From NCBI RefSeq assembly GCF_963082655.1, contig NC_081554.1, positions 97,326,232 through 97,390,231 of the forward strand: a DNA stretch of 64,000 bases, given 5' to 3'. The translations under genes and the position numbers were made by a program. Positions 54,146 to 64,000 of this stretch are shown piece after piece (position 1 is the first letter of the stretch; every line of letters starts with the position of its first letter). The notes below the pieces were generated by a model. That model ran no database searches, had not been told where the DNA came from, and was given only the letters and a program-made list of their open reading frames with translations. Source of the DNA: Stomoxys calcitrans. Lineage: Eukaryota; Arthropoda; Insecta; Diptera; Muscidae.

Positions 54146-56321
54146 TGAGAGAGCCGGTAGGAGTTCTAAAAGTAATCTTGGAAGGGTTCAATTGACTTTA
54201 TATTTTGTCAGCATCGTCTTGATGCCCTCACAGTCGCTTATGCAAAATCTAAGAGCCCTAGCTGCTTCCTATGTTGCCTCTAAAAACCTTTATTTGGCCC
54301 ATACCGATGTTGTATGAGTAGCACTACAACGTTGGTTCTCTTACAAAATCTAAGGATCCTAGCTTTAGCCGTTTCGTCTGGACGCGAAATTCTTTACAAA
54401 TTCACCCATAGGCTGCTTAAGTTCCAAGATTGGCTATGCTGGCCTGCATCTTTCTATATATACCCCATACAGACTGATCTTTCCATTTAAATTTTCAAAT
54501 TATTTGCTTTTTGGGACCTCTATCCGTATCTAGTTGCAATGGTGTCTAAAACGTTGCCTCATTGTGTGCAAGCATAAAATCGCTTAAAACACTTGGCATA
54601 AAGACCTGGAAAAGTTCTTTTATTTCATTCCCATTTATGCCGCATGCGGTACTGTTGTTAAAATAAATGGATGCTCGATTTGCATCGATGGAAAACCCAT
54701 GAGGTAGAATCATCTGCTTTTAGCATCGAAGGGGGGCTTGGTGTCGGTAGAAGGCATCTGAGCGGCTTCTCTTTATACGAGAACATTGTTTTTTATGGCG
54801 CGCGCACACACATATGCCTACCTGGTTGTCAGTTAATACCATTCGTACACTTGGGAACGTTGCAGCGGCATGTGGTATCAACATTCACCTTTAATGATAT
54901 ACTTGCTGTACGTGTGTGTGAGTGTGTGTACAAGTGTGTGCGAGTGTGGTTTGTGCCATTGAGTCCTTGCGGTGGATTGGGGGGTTTGATGCATCAACGC
55001 TATTTGTTGTGGGTAAATATCTTCTTGTATTTTGTTGCAAATTGTTGCGTATACAGCTCTCCTCTTCACCCGATCGAGTGATGAGGATTGCTGAGGAAAT
55101 CAATGAATGCGATTGAATGCACACATTTTGCACTTGATTTAATGAACAAACATGTTATGCATTTGCTTAAATTTAACCACACTACCACATGTACATGAAA
55201 ATTTGCATATGTATGCAATAGAAAAAAAATAATGTTTATATACAAAGTGGTTTGCAAGTGAAATGGGAATAATCATGCCATTCCTTCTATGAAAGTCAAA
55301 TCTGTGTCACCCAGGAGTTCAGCATATGAGAACTTCTTTAGTCGACAAGTCAAAAGAAAATGCAAATGCCACGGATTCGGCTGGTGCCCATAACCCATCG
55401 CATCTCAGCCTTCCTTAACCACCACAAACAACTGTGGCGCAAATTAATTGCTCCCAGGACTACTTTCTGCAAAATTTCATTTCGCGGACCTGTTGTGCCA
55501 CATAGCGAAATGTGGGAAACCAATTATAATTTGTAATTTATTTTGAAATTGTTTTCAAACAATCGCTTATTTACAATATAGGCATTCATGTTCAATAGCC
55601 CAATGATTTGTGGGCAAAAGTACGTTCGTATCTGAATGTGACATTTACGTTGTGTTCACACCGTGGGCATAAAAGCAGGCCCAAACAAGCCCATTGCCGT
55701 TTGTGCTCTCCTGATTTATTTGATAATAAATAATAATTAATTTATTTGAAATTAATTTCCATGTACAATGCGAGATGCGGTGGTAGTGACTGCAGCAGCA
55801 CAAGTAAGAGTGTCTGACAATTGCAACATCACAAACGACAATTTATTTGCTGGCATTGCAATCGTTGTCATCATTATCCGTTTATCGCGGCTTGAGATTT
55901 GATAATCCCAATTACTTTGGTTGGCAATGAAATTTATCACCGTTGTAATTGATTCAAATGGAAGACTAAATAATTATGACAACCTGAATAGTTATAATGA
56001 TATGGGATAATTTCAAGTTTGGTTTAATTAAAAATTTTTAAAATCACAAACGAGCAACGAGCTTGTTCAGCAGTGCAAGGGCACACAAAATTTGCACGCC
56101 CAATAACTGATTTTGCAATGAGTCATTTAATGAATAATGGAAATGTGCGCCTAAATACCTATGCCATTGAAACAAGTTGGCCAGGTGAAAAAATTATTTA
56201 CAATTAAATAGGGGTTGGTCTTTATGGCAGTCTACGTTTAGACATTTAAGTCCATAGTGAAACCACGGGGAAGGAAGATGCCTTCTATTTCCTTCTGTTA
56301 AACAAGCCAAAGTGATTTGAA
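54146..56321. other. No gene seen; weak B remnant at 54397-54485 and TG-rich tract
   Basis: Phrases AGGCTGCTTAAGTTCCAAG and CCCCATACAGACTGATC at 54408-54480 are a family B remnant. A GTGTGTGAGTGTGTGT tract lies at 54912-54947 and generates opposite frames rich in Cys/Val or His/Thr. The 136-residue frame 54671-55081 has no domain I recognise and runs through the microsatellite, so I do not call it. Confidence 0.4.
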
Positions 56322-56404
56322 TCAAGTAAAAGGGCGTTGAGTTCGGCCGGACCGAATCTTATATACCCTCTACCATGTATCGCAGGTGACAAGTTCTTTG
56401 AATA

Positions 56405-56440
<36 letters not shown>

Positions 56441-56660
56441 AACTATATCAAGTTATATACCAATTTGGACCGAATTCGTCATGGCTGCAGTAGCCATAAA
56501 AAATACCACCTCCCAAAATTTCGGGAAATATCAAGAAATAATTGCGCCCTCCAGAGGCTCAGGAAGTCAAACCGGGAGATTTCTTTATTGACAGCTATGT
56601 CAGGTTATGGACCGATTTGTTCCATATTCCAAAATGTGCTTGTCTTTGAGAATATCTTAG
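56322..56660 (-). mobile_element. Family A DINE-1-like fragment with a TA microsatellite
   Basis: Left 3' terminus ATCAAGTAAAAGGGCGTTGA with the hairpin TTCGGCCGGACCGAA and TATACCCTCTACC. A (TA)n run occupies about 56409-56439, in the place of the GACAAACAAAGAATATTG block. One core unit with GCGCCCTCCAGAGGCTCAGG remains. Confidence 0.75.
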
Positions 56661-56700
56661 TTTAAGAATGATTATTTAGCCGAATAACAATATTTTGATT

Positions 56701-57993
56701 ACTATACCCACCAGCGAAGGATGGGGTTATATTCATTTTGTCATTCCGTTTGCAACACATCGATATATCAATTTCTGACCCTATAAAGTATATATATTCT
56801 TGATCAGCGTAAAAATCTAAGACGATCTAGACATGTCCGATAATCACGCTACAGACTATAAAAATAGAGATATTGAGCTGAAACTATGCGCAGATTCTTT
56901 TTTTGTCCATAAGCAGGATGAGGTCAAAGATGGGCTATATCGGACTATATCGTGATATAGCCCCCATATAGTCCGATCGGCCGATTTAGGGTCTTAGGCC
57001 CATAAAGACACATTTATTATCCGATTTTGCTGAAATTTGAGACAGTGAGTTGTGTTAGGCTCTTCGACATCCTTCGTCAATTTGGCCCAGATCAGATTTG
57101 GATATAGCTGCCATATAGACCAATCCTCCGCCCATCGAAGCCACAGTTATTTCCCGATTTTCGGGTCAGTGAGTTGTGTTGAGCCTTTAGACATCTTTCT
57201 TTAATTTGGCCCAGATCGGTTTTGATTTGGATGTAGCAGCCATATAGACCGATCTCTCGATTTAAGGTTTTGGGCCCATAAAAGGCGCATTTATGGTCCG
57301 ATGTCGCCGGAATTTGGGAAGGTGAGTTAAGTTAAGCCCCTAGGCATACTTCTGCAACATGGCACAGATCGGTAAAGATTTGGAAATAGCTGCCATATCG
57401 ACCGATCTCTCGGTTTTAGGTTTTGGGGCCATAAAAGGCCCATTTATTGCCCGATGTCAGTGAAATTTGTTACAATGAGTTGTGTTAGGCTCTCCGACGT
57501 CCTTCCTCAATTTACTCCAGATCGGTCCAGATCTCTCTATTTAAGGTTTAGGGCCCATAAAAGAGGCATTTATTGTCCGATCTCGTCGAAATTTGGGACA
57601 GTTAGTTGTGTTAGCGCCTTTGACATCCTTCTTCAATTTGGCCCAGATCGGTTCACAATTGGATATAGCTGCCATATAGACCGATCTCTCGATTTATAGT
57701 CTTGGCCCTCAACATCCGTCTCGTATATTGTTCAGATCGGTCTATATTTGATTGTGGCTACAAAAAAGACCAAATTTTGTACTGCAAAATTGAAAAATGA
57801 CTTGTACTTATTAGACCACTCAATATCCATGTCGAATTTGGTACAATTCGGACCATATTTCGATAAGGCTCCTATGGGGGCATTAATTATGTATTTTTTT
57901 TTACCAGATTCTGATGAAAGGTGTTTTATTTATATACCTGAGGTGGTGGGTATACAAAGTTCGGCCCGCCCGAACTTAATACCTTTTTACTTG
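56701..57993 (+). mobile_element. Family B DINE-1-like element, full length
   Basis: 5' terminus ACTATACCCACCAGCGAAGG, TATAAAGTATATATATTCTTG, a nearly lost microsatellite (ACATGTCCGATAATC), the AGCCCCCATATAGTCCGATC block, five or six core units with CCATATAGACCGATCTC, and the 3' end GAGGTGGTGGGTATACAAAG, hairpin TTCGGCCCGCCCGAA, CTTAATACCTTTTTACTTG. Confidence 0.85.
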
Positions 57994-58119
57994 TTATTTA
58001 TGGCAAACATAAGCATATAAGGTGGAAAATTTAAAAGTTAATACCGCAAACTAATTATTCTAAGGATCGATAGGTTGTCATAACAAAAATAAATGCTGCA
58101 ATTTAGACCACTCTGCCCT

Positions 58120-58265
58120 CTCTCTGTTCGTGTTAGCGATCCAATTCATAGCAGCCAGTAGATGGCGCTAATTTAAATGAAAGTGCTAATCGCTCTCTGT
58201 TCGTGTTAGCGATCCAATTCATAGCAGCCAGTAGATGGCGCTAATTTAAATGAAAGTGCTAATCG
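58120..58265 (+). repeat. Exact 73-bp tandem duplication with two CTCF-type consensus sites
   Basis: Units 58120-58192 and 58193-58265 are identical over all 73 bases. Each contains CCAGTAGATGGCGCT (58155-58169 and 58228-58242), which fits the published CTCF consensus CCASYAGRKGGCRSY at all 15 positions; the sites are in the same orientation. Two identical units imply a very recent duplication or homogenisation. Binding by an insulator protein is an inference. Confidence 0.9.
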
Positions 58266-58582
58266 CTTACAGTGGCTTAACGCCTATAACATTGGTCATC
58301 ATGTAGTAGTTGTCTACAATTGACTATATGACTATCTATTAAAAAGTCATCATTTAGTTTTTTTTTTTTTTAAATCAAATCAAATCGCCATATTAAACGA
58401 TTGTCTGTGCTAAAGAACTAATTAACCGTTCTATATATTTGGTTCGTTGGTGACATTTCTTAGTTGTTGTTGTAGCAGTGTGTTGTACACTACGGCGACA
58501 GCCCTTGCCGATGGAGGACTCCATCGGGTCAATCCGATTAATTAAACCATGTAAAACCTTTGAACAAAAACGTGTTAAATTT
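58266..58582. other. No gene seen
   Basis: Unassigned spacer with a T-run near 58359-58371. The minus-strand frame 58393-58602 has no motif. Confidence 0.4.
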
Positions 58583-59140
58583 ATTTTTATACCCAACACC
58601 ATAGGATAGGGGGTATATTCATTTAATCATTCCATGTGCATCGCATCGATATATATATATATTTTTGATCTTCGTAAAATTCCAAGACGATTAAACTATG
58701 CCCATGTGCCTGTCCATCCGTCAGTTGTAATCATTCTACAGTCTTTAGAAATTGAGATATTGTGCTGAATATCTAATCTATCTAACACATGTTGGAATAT
58801 TAAAAAGAACGTCTTGTGAAAAAATTTGTAAAGATCGGACTAAAATTATGGGTGCTAGATCCTTAAAAGGCCGTATCGGATGAAATATATATATGGGAGC
58901 TATATCTAAATCTGAACCGATTTTGACAAAATTATGCGCAAATGTTGGAACATTAAACAGAACGTCTTGGACAAAATTTTGTAGGATCGGATCAAAATTA
59001 TGAATACTAGAGCCTTAAAATGCCATATCGGATGAAAGATATATATGGGAGCTATAACTGAAACTGAACCAATTTTTATAAAATTATGCACAAATGTATT
59101 AAATAGAACGTCTTGTGCAAAATTTTGTGACGATCAGAAT
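58583..59140 (+). mobile_element. Chimeric element: family B 5' end, family D core
   Basis: The 5' end TTTTTATACCCAACACCATAGG, GGGGGTATATTCATTTAATC, TCTACAGTCTTTAGAAATTGAG is family B. From about 58780 the core switches to family D units: AGATCGGACTAAAATTATGG, CGGATGAAATATATATATGGG. Two to three units are present; the 3' end is missing near 59140. Confidence 0.7.
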
Positions 59141-60134
59141 TATTGCCTTTTTTTTGCATTTTTGTAAATTTTTTAATTCGTTTCGATTTTTGTAAGTTTA
59201 CAGAACAAAAGTATAATTAAGTTTAAAAATGAGTAGGGCAGAGAAGTAAGTAAAAACTTATTAACTAAATTTAAGGTTCTTCTTAATTTCTCTTTCGCTC
59301 TTTTTAGAACAGAGCAGTTAAGCCAAATCTTTGAAACCTCCCCCACAAATATGTGTACAGGAAATAAATTATTTTTTTAGGAATAGGGGTAAGAAATGAA
59401 AGAAAATAAGATTTTATTTGTATTTTATAATAATCAATATAGTGTACTTGATGAGAAGCTAATTGCTTTTTTTATTATTAGACCATAGTACAGCTTCAAG
59501 ATTGCTTTCTGGTATTTTGTTTTCTTGGGAGATTATTGGTTACATTTTCATGTTATAATAAGCAAAAGTGTAATCATTTTCCAACAAAAAAATGTATCCC
59601 AGGATTAGAAAGTATTTTCAGAATGGATAATCGTATTTAAAATTATTAAATAGCATAATAATAATAAGTTTGTGGTAAGTAATAGGAGGATAGATTTTTA
59701 TGCAGGGGTAAGTAGGAGGAGGAAAACTAACTTAACTCGTCGCTGGAAATTTGTTACAAGGCTGAATAATTGAAGTTTTACGCGCTGGCACGGTTTCCGG
59801 TGTTGGGATGGCTTCACCGTTGTATTATTATTTTATTGGCAAAGACCTACTTAATGCCACCTCCTTTCTGTTTGGCCATCTGATAGTCACCTGAATCAAA
59901 ATATTTTTGCTCCTTTTGTAGTCTCTTTTGCAAAAATTGCGGTATGACCACCAGGACCACGTTCAGTTCAGCAAGTTTTGTGGAAAATTTCCGCTCCAAT
60001 TACTTATTTAATCTTTTTAATAACACAACGTAATTTGCAAAAACTGGATCCAAAAAGTTGACTATTCTTGCATACAATGAACTAAAGAGAATTTTTGTCT
60101 ACAATCAAAATTTTCTGAACAATATCCTTAATTA
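59141..60134. other. No gene seen; very AT-rich
   Basis: No frame of note, no repeat termini. A long A/T-rich region between two DINE-type fragments. Confidence 0.45.
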
Positions 60135-61045
60135 TTTCCCTTAAAGGCGGTATCGGATGAAATAATCTAAATCTAAACCGAATCTGTTTAAAATCAACAA
60201 CGTTTGTCCTTGGACCAAAAAAGTGACCTATGCAAAATCTAACGAGTCTGGACCGATTTGGGCCAAATTTCCGGAAAATTTTCGAAGAGCCTAATACAAC
60301 TCACTGTCCCAAATTTGGGCGAAATCGAACAATAAATGGGCCTTTTAAGCCCAAAACCTTAAATCGACCGATCTATGCCATATTGAAGAAGTATGGCAAG
60401 GAGCTTAACATAACTCACTGTCCAAAATTTCGGCGACATCGGACAATAAGTGCGTCTTTTATGGGCCCAAAAACTTAGATCGAGAAATTGGTCTATATGG
60501 GGGCTATATGCAAATCTGGACCGATCTATGCCAAATTGAAGAAGGATGTTGACTGGCCTAACACAACTCACTGTCCCAACATTTTGGTAAAATCGTACAA
60601 TAAATGCGCCTTTTATGGGCCTATGACCCTAAATCGGCAGATCGGTCTATATGGCAGCTATATCCATATCTGGACCGATATGGGCCAAATTGAAGAAGGA
60701 TGTCGAGTGGCTTAACACAACTCTTTGTCAGAAATTTCAGCAAAATCGGATAATAAATGTGGCTTTTATGGGCCTAAGACCTCAAATCAACGGATCGGTC
60801 TATATAAGGGCTATATCAAGATGTAGTCCGATATAGCCCATCTTCGAACTTGACCTGCTTATGGACAAAAAAAGAAATTGTGCAAAGTTTCAGCTCAATA
60901 TCTCTATTTTTAAAGACCGTAGCGTGATTTCAACAGATTAACAGACGGACGGATATGGCTTGATTTTTACGCTGATCGGAAATGGATATTTCGATGTGTT
61001 GCAAACAGAATGACAAAATGTATATACCTCCCATGGTGGGTATAA
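60135..61045 (-). mobile_element. Family B DINE-1-like element preceded by a D fragment
   Basis: 60135-60238 is a family D remnant (CTTAAAGGCGGTATCGGATG, CGTTTGTCCTTGGACCAAAA). From 60241 family B runs in minus orientation: core anchors GGTCTATATGGGGGCTATATG (60490) and GGTCTATATGGCAGCTATATCC (60643), then CCATCTTCGAACTTGACCTG, ACAGACGGACGGATATGG and a 5' terminus TATATACCTCCCATGGTGGGTATA. The 3' hairpin is absent. Confidence 0.75.
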
Positions 61046-61047
61046 AG

Positions 61048-61422
61048 ACCGACCCATGACATTCCGAGTCGATGTAGCCATGCCCGTCCATTTATCTGCG
61101 GAAAGTGCGCTTTCGAAGGAGAAAAGTTAAGCACTTGAAATTTTACACAAGTACTTCCTTGGTCAGTTGGGAGAGAAAAGGGCCATATCGGTCCATGTTT
61201 TGATGTAGCTCTCATATTAACCGATCTCCCGATTATACTTCTGGATTCTCTAGAGGATTCAACATACGTGCCAAGTATGGCCTGAATCGTTGAAAACCCT
61301 GATAGCGCTCCTTTATAAACCAATCTCCCGATTGCACATCTTGAGCCCCTAGAGGGCGCAGTTCTTGTATAACTTGGCTGAAGTTTTGCACAACGACTTC
61401 TCTCATGACCTTCAATATATAT
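61048..61422 (+). mobile_element. Family A DINE-1-like fragment
   Basis: Starts in the block before the microsatellite (CATTCCGAGTCGATGTAGCCATG), keeps TTCGAAGGAGAAAAG, two core units with CCCCTAGAGGGCGCAG at about 61348, and stops after ACTTCTCTCATGACCTTC. Both ends are lost. Confidence 0.7.
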
Positions 61423-61589
61423 GGTACTTGCTGACCCGGGCCCGATCCGCTGCGCCTTCTTTTACTTTATATGGAACAAAAGTTTCCCAGGAATATTTAT
61501 TTTCGACAATTAAAGATCTTTTAGTGAAATACCATGCTAACTTGACTAACAGTTTATCTGAATCCCATATGATCTTTATGGGTCTACGA

Positions 61590-63811
61590 ATTTAGGTTTG
61601 GATGTAAGGTGTACTCCATTCTTAAAATACTTCATTTCAGCCCGTTATTCTCATGATGTCTAATTTAGTGGTGTTTTCGGGGGAGAGGTGGTCCCCCAGA
61701 TACTTGGCCCTGAAAAAGTATCAGTATCGTGCTCTTCTCTGAAATACCATTTATTTAAACCCCATATTGCCATTGGTTTAAGAGGAGTTAACAGGATGAG
61801 GCGTTCCCCAAACACATGGCCCCAATATAGGTTATCAAATTCGTTTTCTAATCTCAAATACCTTTCATTTGAGCCACATATTGGCATGGTCGAAAAATTG
61901 TTTCCCTTTGGGGGTGTTTTGGCAAAGGGGTGATGCCCTTAATACATGGTCCTACATTTGGATATCAAATTCGTATTCGACTCCCAAATACCTTTATTTG
62001 GACCTAAAAAAACATCAGCATCGTGCTCTTCTCTCAAATACCATTTATTTAAACCCCATATTGCCATTGGCTTAAGACGAGTTAATAGGATGGGGCGTCC
62101 CCCAAACACATGGCCCCAATATAGGTTATCAAATTCGTTTTCTAATCTCAAATACCTTTTATTTGAGCCACATATTGGCATGGTCGAAAAATTTTTTCCC
62201 TTTGGGGGTGTTTTGGGAAAGGTGTGATGCCCTACATTTGGATATCAAATTCGTATTCGACTCCCAAATACCTTTATTTGAGCCCCATATGGTCACAAAA
62301 AAAATTGCTGTTTGTGGGGTATTTTGGGAAAGGGGTAGACTCCCAGAAAATAGGTCCCGAAAGTGGGTATCAAATCTTGCTCTACCCCCTCAAAACTTTT
62401 CATTTAAGCGCCACATTGTTTTGGGGATTGGGGTGGTACCCCAAACATTAAGCCCGGAAAATATATCAGCAACATGCTCTATTCTCATATATCTATACAT
62501 CTTTTATTTGAACCCCATATTGCCATTGCCCTCAAAATTGGATAACAAATTCGTTTTATAATCTCATTTAAACTCCTTATTGCAAAAGTCAGCTAATATG
62601 TCCGGTTTGGGGCCCTAAAAACTATGAATATTTAGTTCCCCTCTCCTTAAGACCCAAATTGTCTTGGTGAGCAAATACGTCATATTTGGGGGTTGTTATG
62701 GTGGTGGGACATCCGATAGACAGTTGGCCCCTAAAGTTAATATCAGATACGTGGTCTATTCCCACATACCATTAATTTGATCCCCATATTTCCATAGTCG
62801 GCAAACATGACCGGCTTGGGCGGTGTTTTGGGGGATGGGCGGCCACTCAGTGAGTTGGCCTTGAAAATATATATCGGATTCGTGTTCCACTTTAAAAACC
62901 CTCTTATTTGAGCCTCATATTGCAATAGTCAGAAAATACTTAATATTTGGATGGTGTTGTGGGGGTGGCGTGTCATCTTAAACAATTTTCCCGAATATTG
63001 ATATCAAATTCGTGCTTTACCCCCAAAGCCCTTTCATTTGAGCCCCATATTGCTATGGTCGTAAATTTGTCTCTTTGGGAATGTTTTTGGTGAGAGGCGG
63101 CTCCCCAAACACTTGGTCCCATATTTGGATATCAGATTAATATTCTACATTCAAATACCTTTTATTTAAGCCCCATATTCCCATGGTCAGTAAATAAGTC
63201 CTGTTTGGTGGTTTTTTTGGAAAGGGGTGGACCCCCAGAAACGTGGTCCTACATTTGGATATCAGATTCGTATTCTACTCGCAAATACCTTTCATTTGAG
63301 TCCCATATTTCCATGGTATTTAAATATGCCCGATTTAGGGGTGTTTTGGGGCTTGGGGTGGTCCCCCTAACACTTGGTCCGACAATTGGATATCGGATAC
63401 GATGTCTTTCCTAAAAACCTTTCATTTGAGTCCCATATTGACGTGATTGGTGTAAATATATGTGTGGTAGGATTTAGAGTGGGGCAGCCCTCCTAGATAC
63501 GCCACCCGAAATTTGGATACCAAATTTTTATTTTTAGGGTACTATAAGAGAGCACACAAAATTTTGCTTAAATCGCACCACCCATCTCCGAGATCTGGCG
63601 TTTATGAAAATTAGGGTAAGGGGGAGGGTCCGCCGCCCCCTCAGATATCAAAAAATGTAGTACCCTATTTTCACCACGGGGTTATTATCCACCATCTTTG
63701 AAAATTTTAAGAAAATCGGTTCAGCCGTTTTTGAGTCTATAAGGAACACACAAACATACAAACAAACAAACCTACAAACAAACACAAATTGATTTATATA
63801 TAAAGAAGATA
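61590..63811 (+). mobile_element. Family E tandem-unit array with an ACAAAC-rich tail
   Basis: About fifteen decayed units of about 130 bp built on ATTTGGATATCAAATTCGTA, CAAATACCTTTCATTTGAGCCCC and GGGGTGTTTTGGG words; in the right half the anchor CTTTCATTTGAG or variant is at about 63030, 63158, 63288 and 63418. After the array come GGGTAAGGGGGAGGGTCCGC (63612), CGGTTCAGCCGTTTTTGAG (63718) and a tail of ACAAACAAACAAAC words to 63785, then GATTTATATATAAAGAAGAT. The tail resembles 3' ends of insect retroposons, but no coding frame identifies the class. The many frames here (STPKYLSFE...) are repeat translations. Confidence 0.7.
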
Positions 63812-63838
63812 TGTCTGAATCGGTTCATAACATGATAT

Positions 63839-64000
63839 GCAAATTTGCCTATGAATAGGGGTAAACGTCTCACATATCAATGAGTACTGTCCGATTGAAG
63901 TTTCAGCTCAATGATGAGGCCTCCTTTTTATAGCCGACTTCAAACTGCGTACTGCAGTGCGACACCTCTTTGGTGTGAAGGTTTTAAATGGCATAGTACT
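63839..64000 (-). mobile_element. SINE copy running off the right edge
   Basis: Minus-strand SINE body: GCAAATTTGCCTATGAATAGG, CTCACATATCAATGAGTAC, GCCTCCTTTTTATAGCCGAC, CTGCAGTGCGACACCTCTTTGG, ATGGCATAGTACT. It is the fourth copy in the window; its head lies beyond 64000. Confidence 0.75.

Noticed and set aside
54671..55081. 136-residue plus-strand frame
   Set aside because: It passes through a TG microsatellite, is Cys/Val-rich for that reason, and has no recognisable domain or signal.

Overview
This window looks like repeat-dominated, intron-poor, AT-rich nuclear DNA from a higher fly (Diptera; probably a calyptrate such as a muscid, by inference from the repeat style). I see no bacterial gene organisation, no rRNA, no genuine tRNA gene, no CRISPR array and no host protein-coding gene that I can support. 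Almost every open frame is either a transposon fragment or a chance frame through a tandem repeat. The stretch could be intergenic DNA, a very large intron or pericentric DNA; the sequence alone does not decide.

The dominant content is about 25 copies or fragments of short non-coding elements built like the Drosophila DINE-1 / Helentron-associated elements. They have a 5' GGGTATA-type inverted motif, a conserved block (TATAAAGTATATATATTCTTGATC-like), a GTCC/GTCT microsatellite, a core of tandem units of about 150 bp, and a 3' hairpin followed by a fixed tail such as CTTAGCACGCTTTTACTTG. I sort them into families A, B, C and D by terminus and core sequence. A fifth tandem family, E (unit about 130 bp, tail rich in ACAAAC), is unrelated in sequence and serves as a landing site for the others. 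A tRNA-headed SINE is present in four copies.

Coding-type transposons: (i) one apparently intact Tc1-like element, 43963-45603, with an uninterrupted 342-residue DD34E transposase and paired outer/inner repeats; (ii) a second mariner-superfamily lineage, present as a foldback with two 195-bp arms (29574-30180) and as a broken coding fragment (43349-43845); (iii) a Copia-type LTR element, 46796-50127, with 201-bp LTRs differing at 3 sites but an internally deleted, stop-containing gag-pol lacking integrase; (iv) several broken LOA/I-group non-LTR fragments carrying endonuclease, reverse transcriptase and RNase H (10690-12022, 19770-20830, 34230-37420), one containing a small nested insertion with an 11-bp target duplication.

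Layout: 0-6 kb families C, A, a SINE, A; 6-8 kb unassigned AT-rich; 8-10 kb B and A; 10.5-12 kb non-LTR remnant; 12-16 kb C, D, A; 16-18.5 kb unassigned; 18.5-22.6 kb A, LOA RNase H, E with C inside, B; 23.8-26 kb A and a C/B/C chimera; 26-30.2 kb SINEs, A, foldback; 30.4-32.4 kb an inverted A pair with B nested inside; 34-37.4 kb LOA; 37.4-42.4 kb E carrying B, D and A; 43.3-45.6 kb Tc1 elements; 46-50.2 kb A split by Copia; 51.4-54.2 kb B and A; 54-56 kb unassigned; 56.3-61.4 kb A, B, a 73-bp tandem duplication carrying two perfect CTCF-type consensus sites (58120-58265), a B/D chimera, B and A; 61.6-63.8 kb a large E array; a SINE runs off the right edge. The nesting gives a relative insertion history: E before A, C and D; A before B and Copia.
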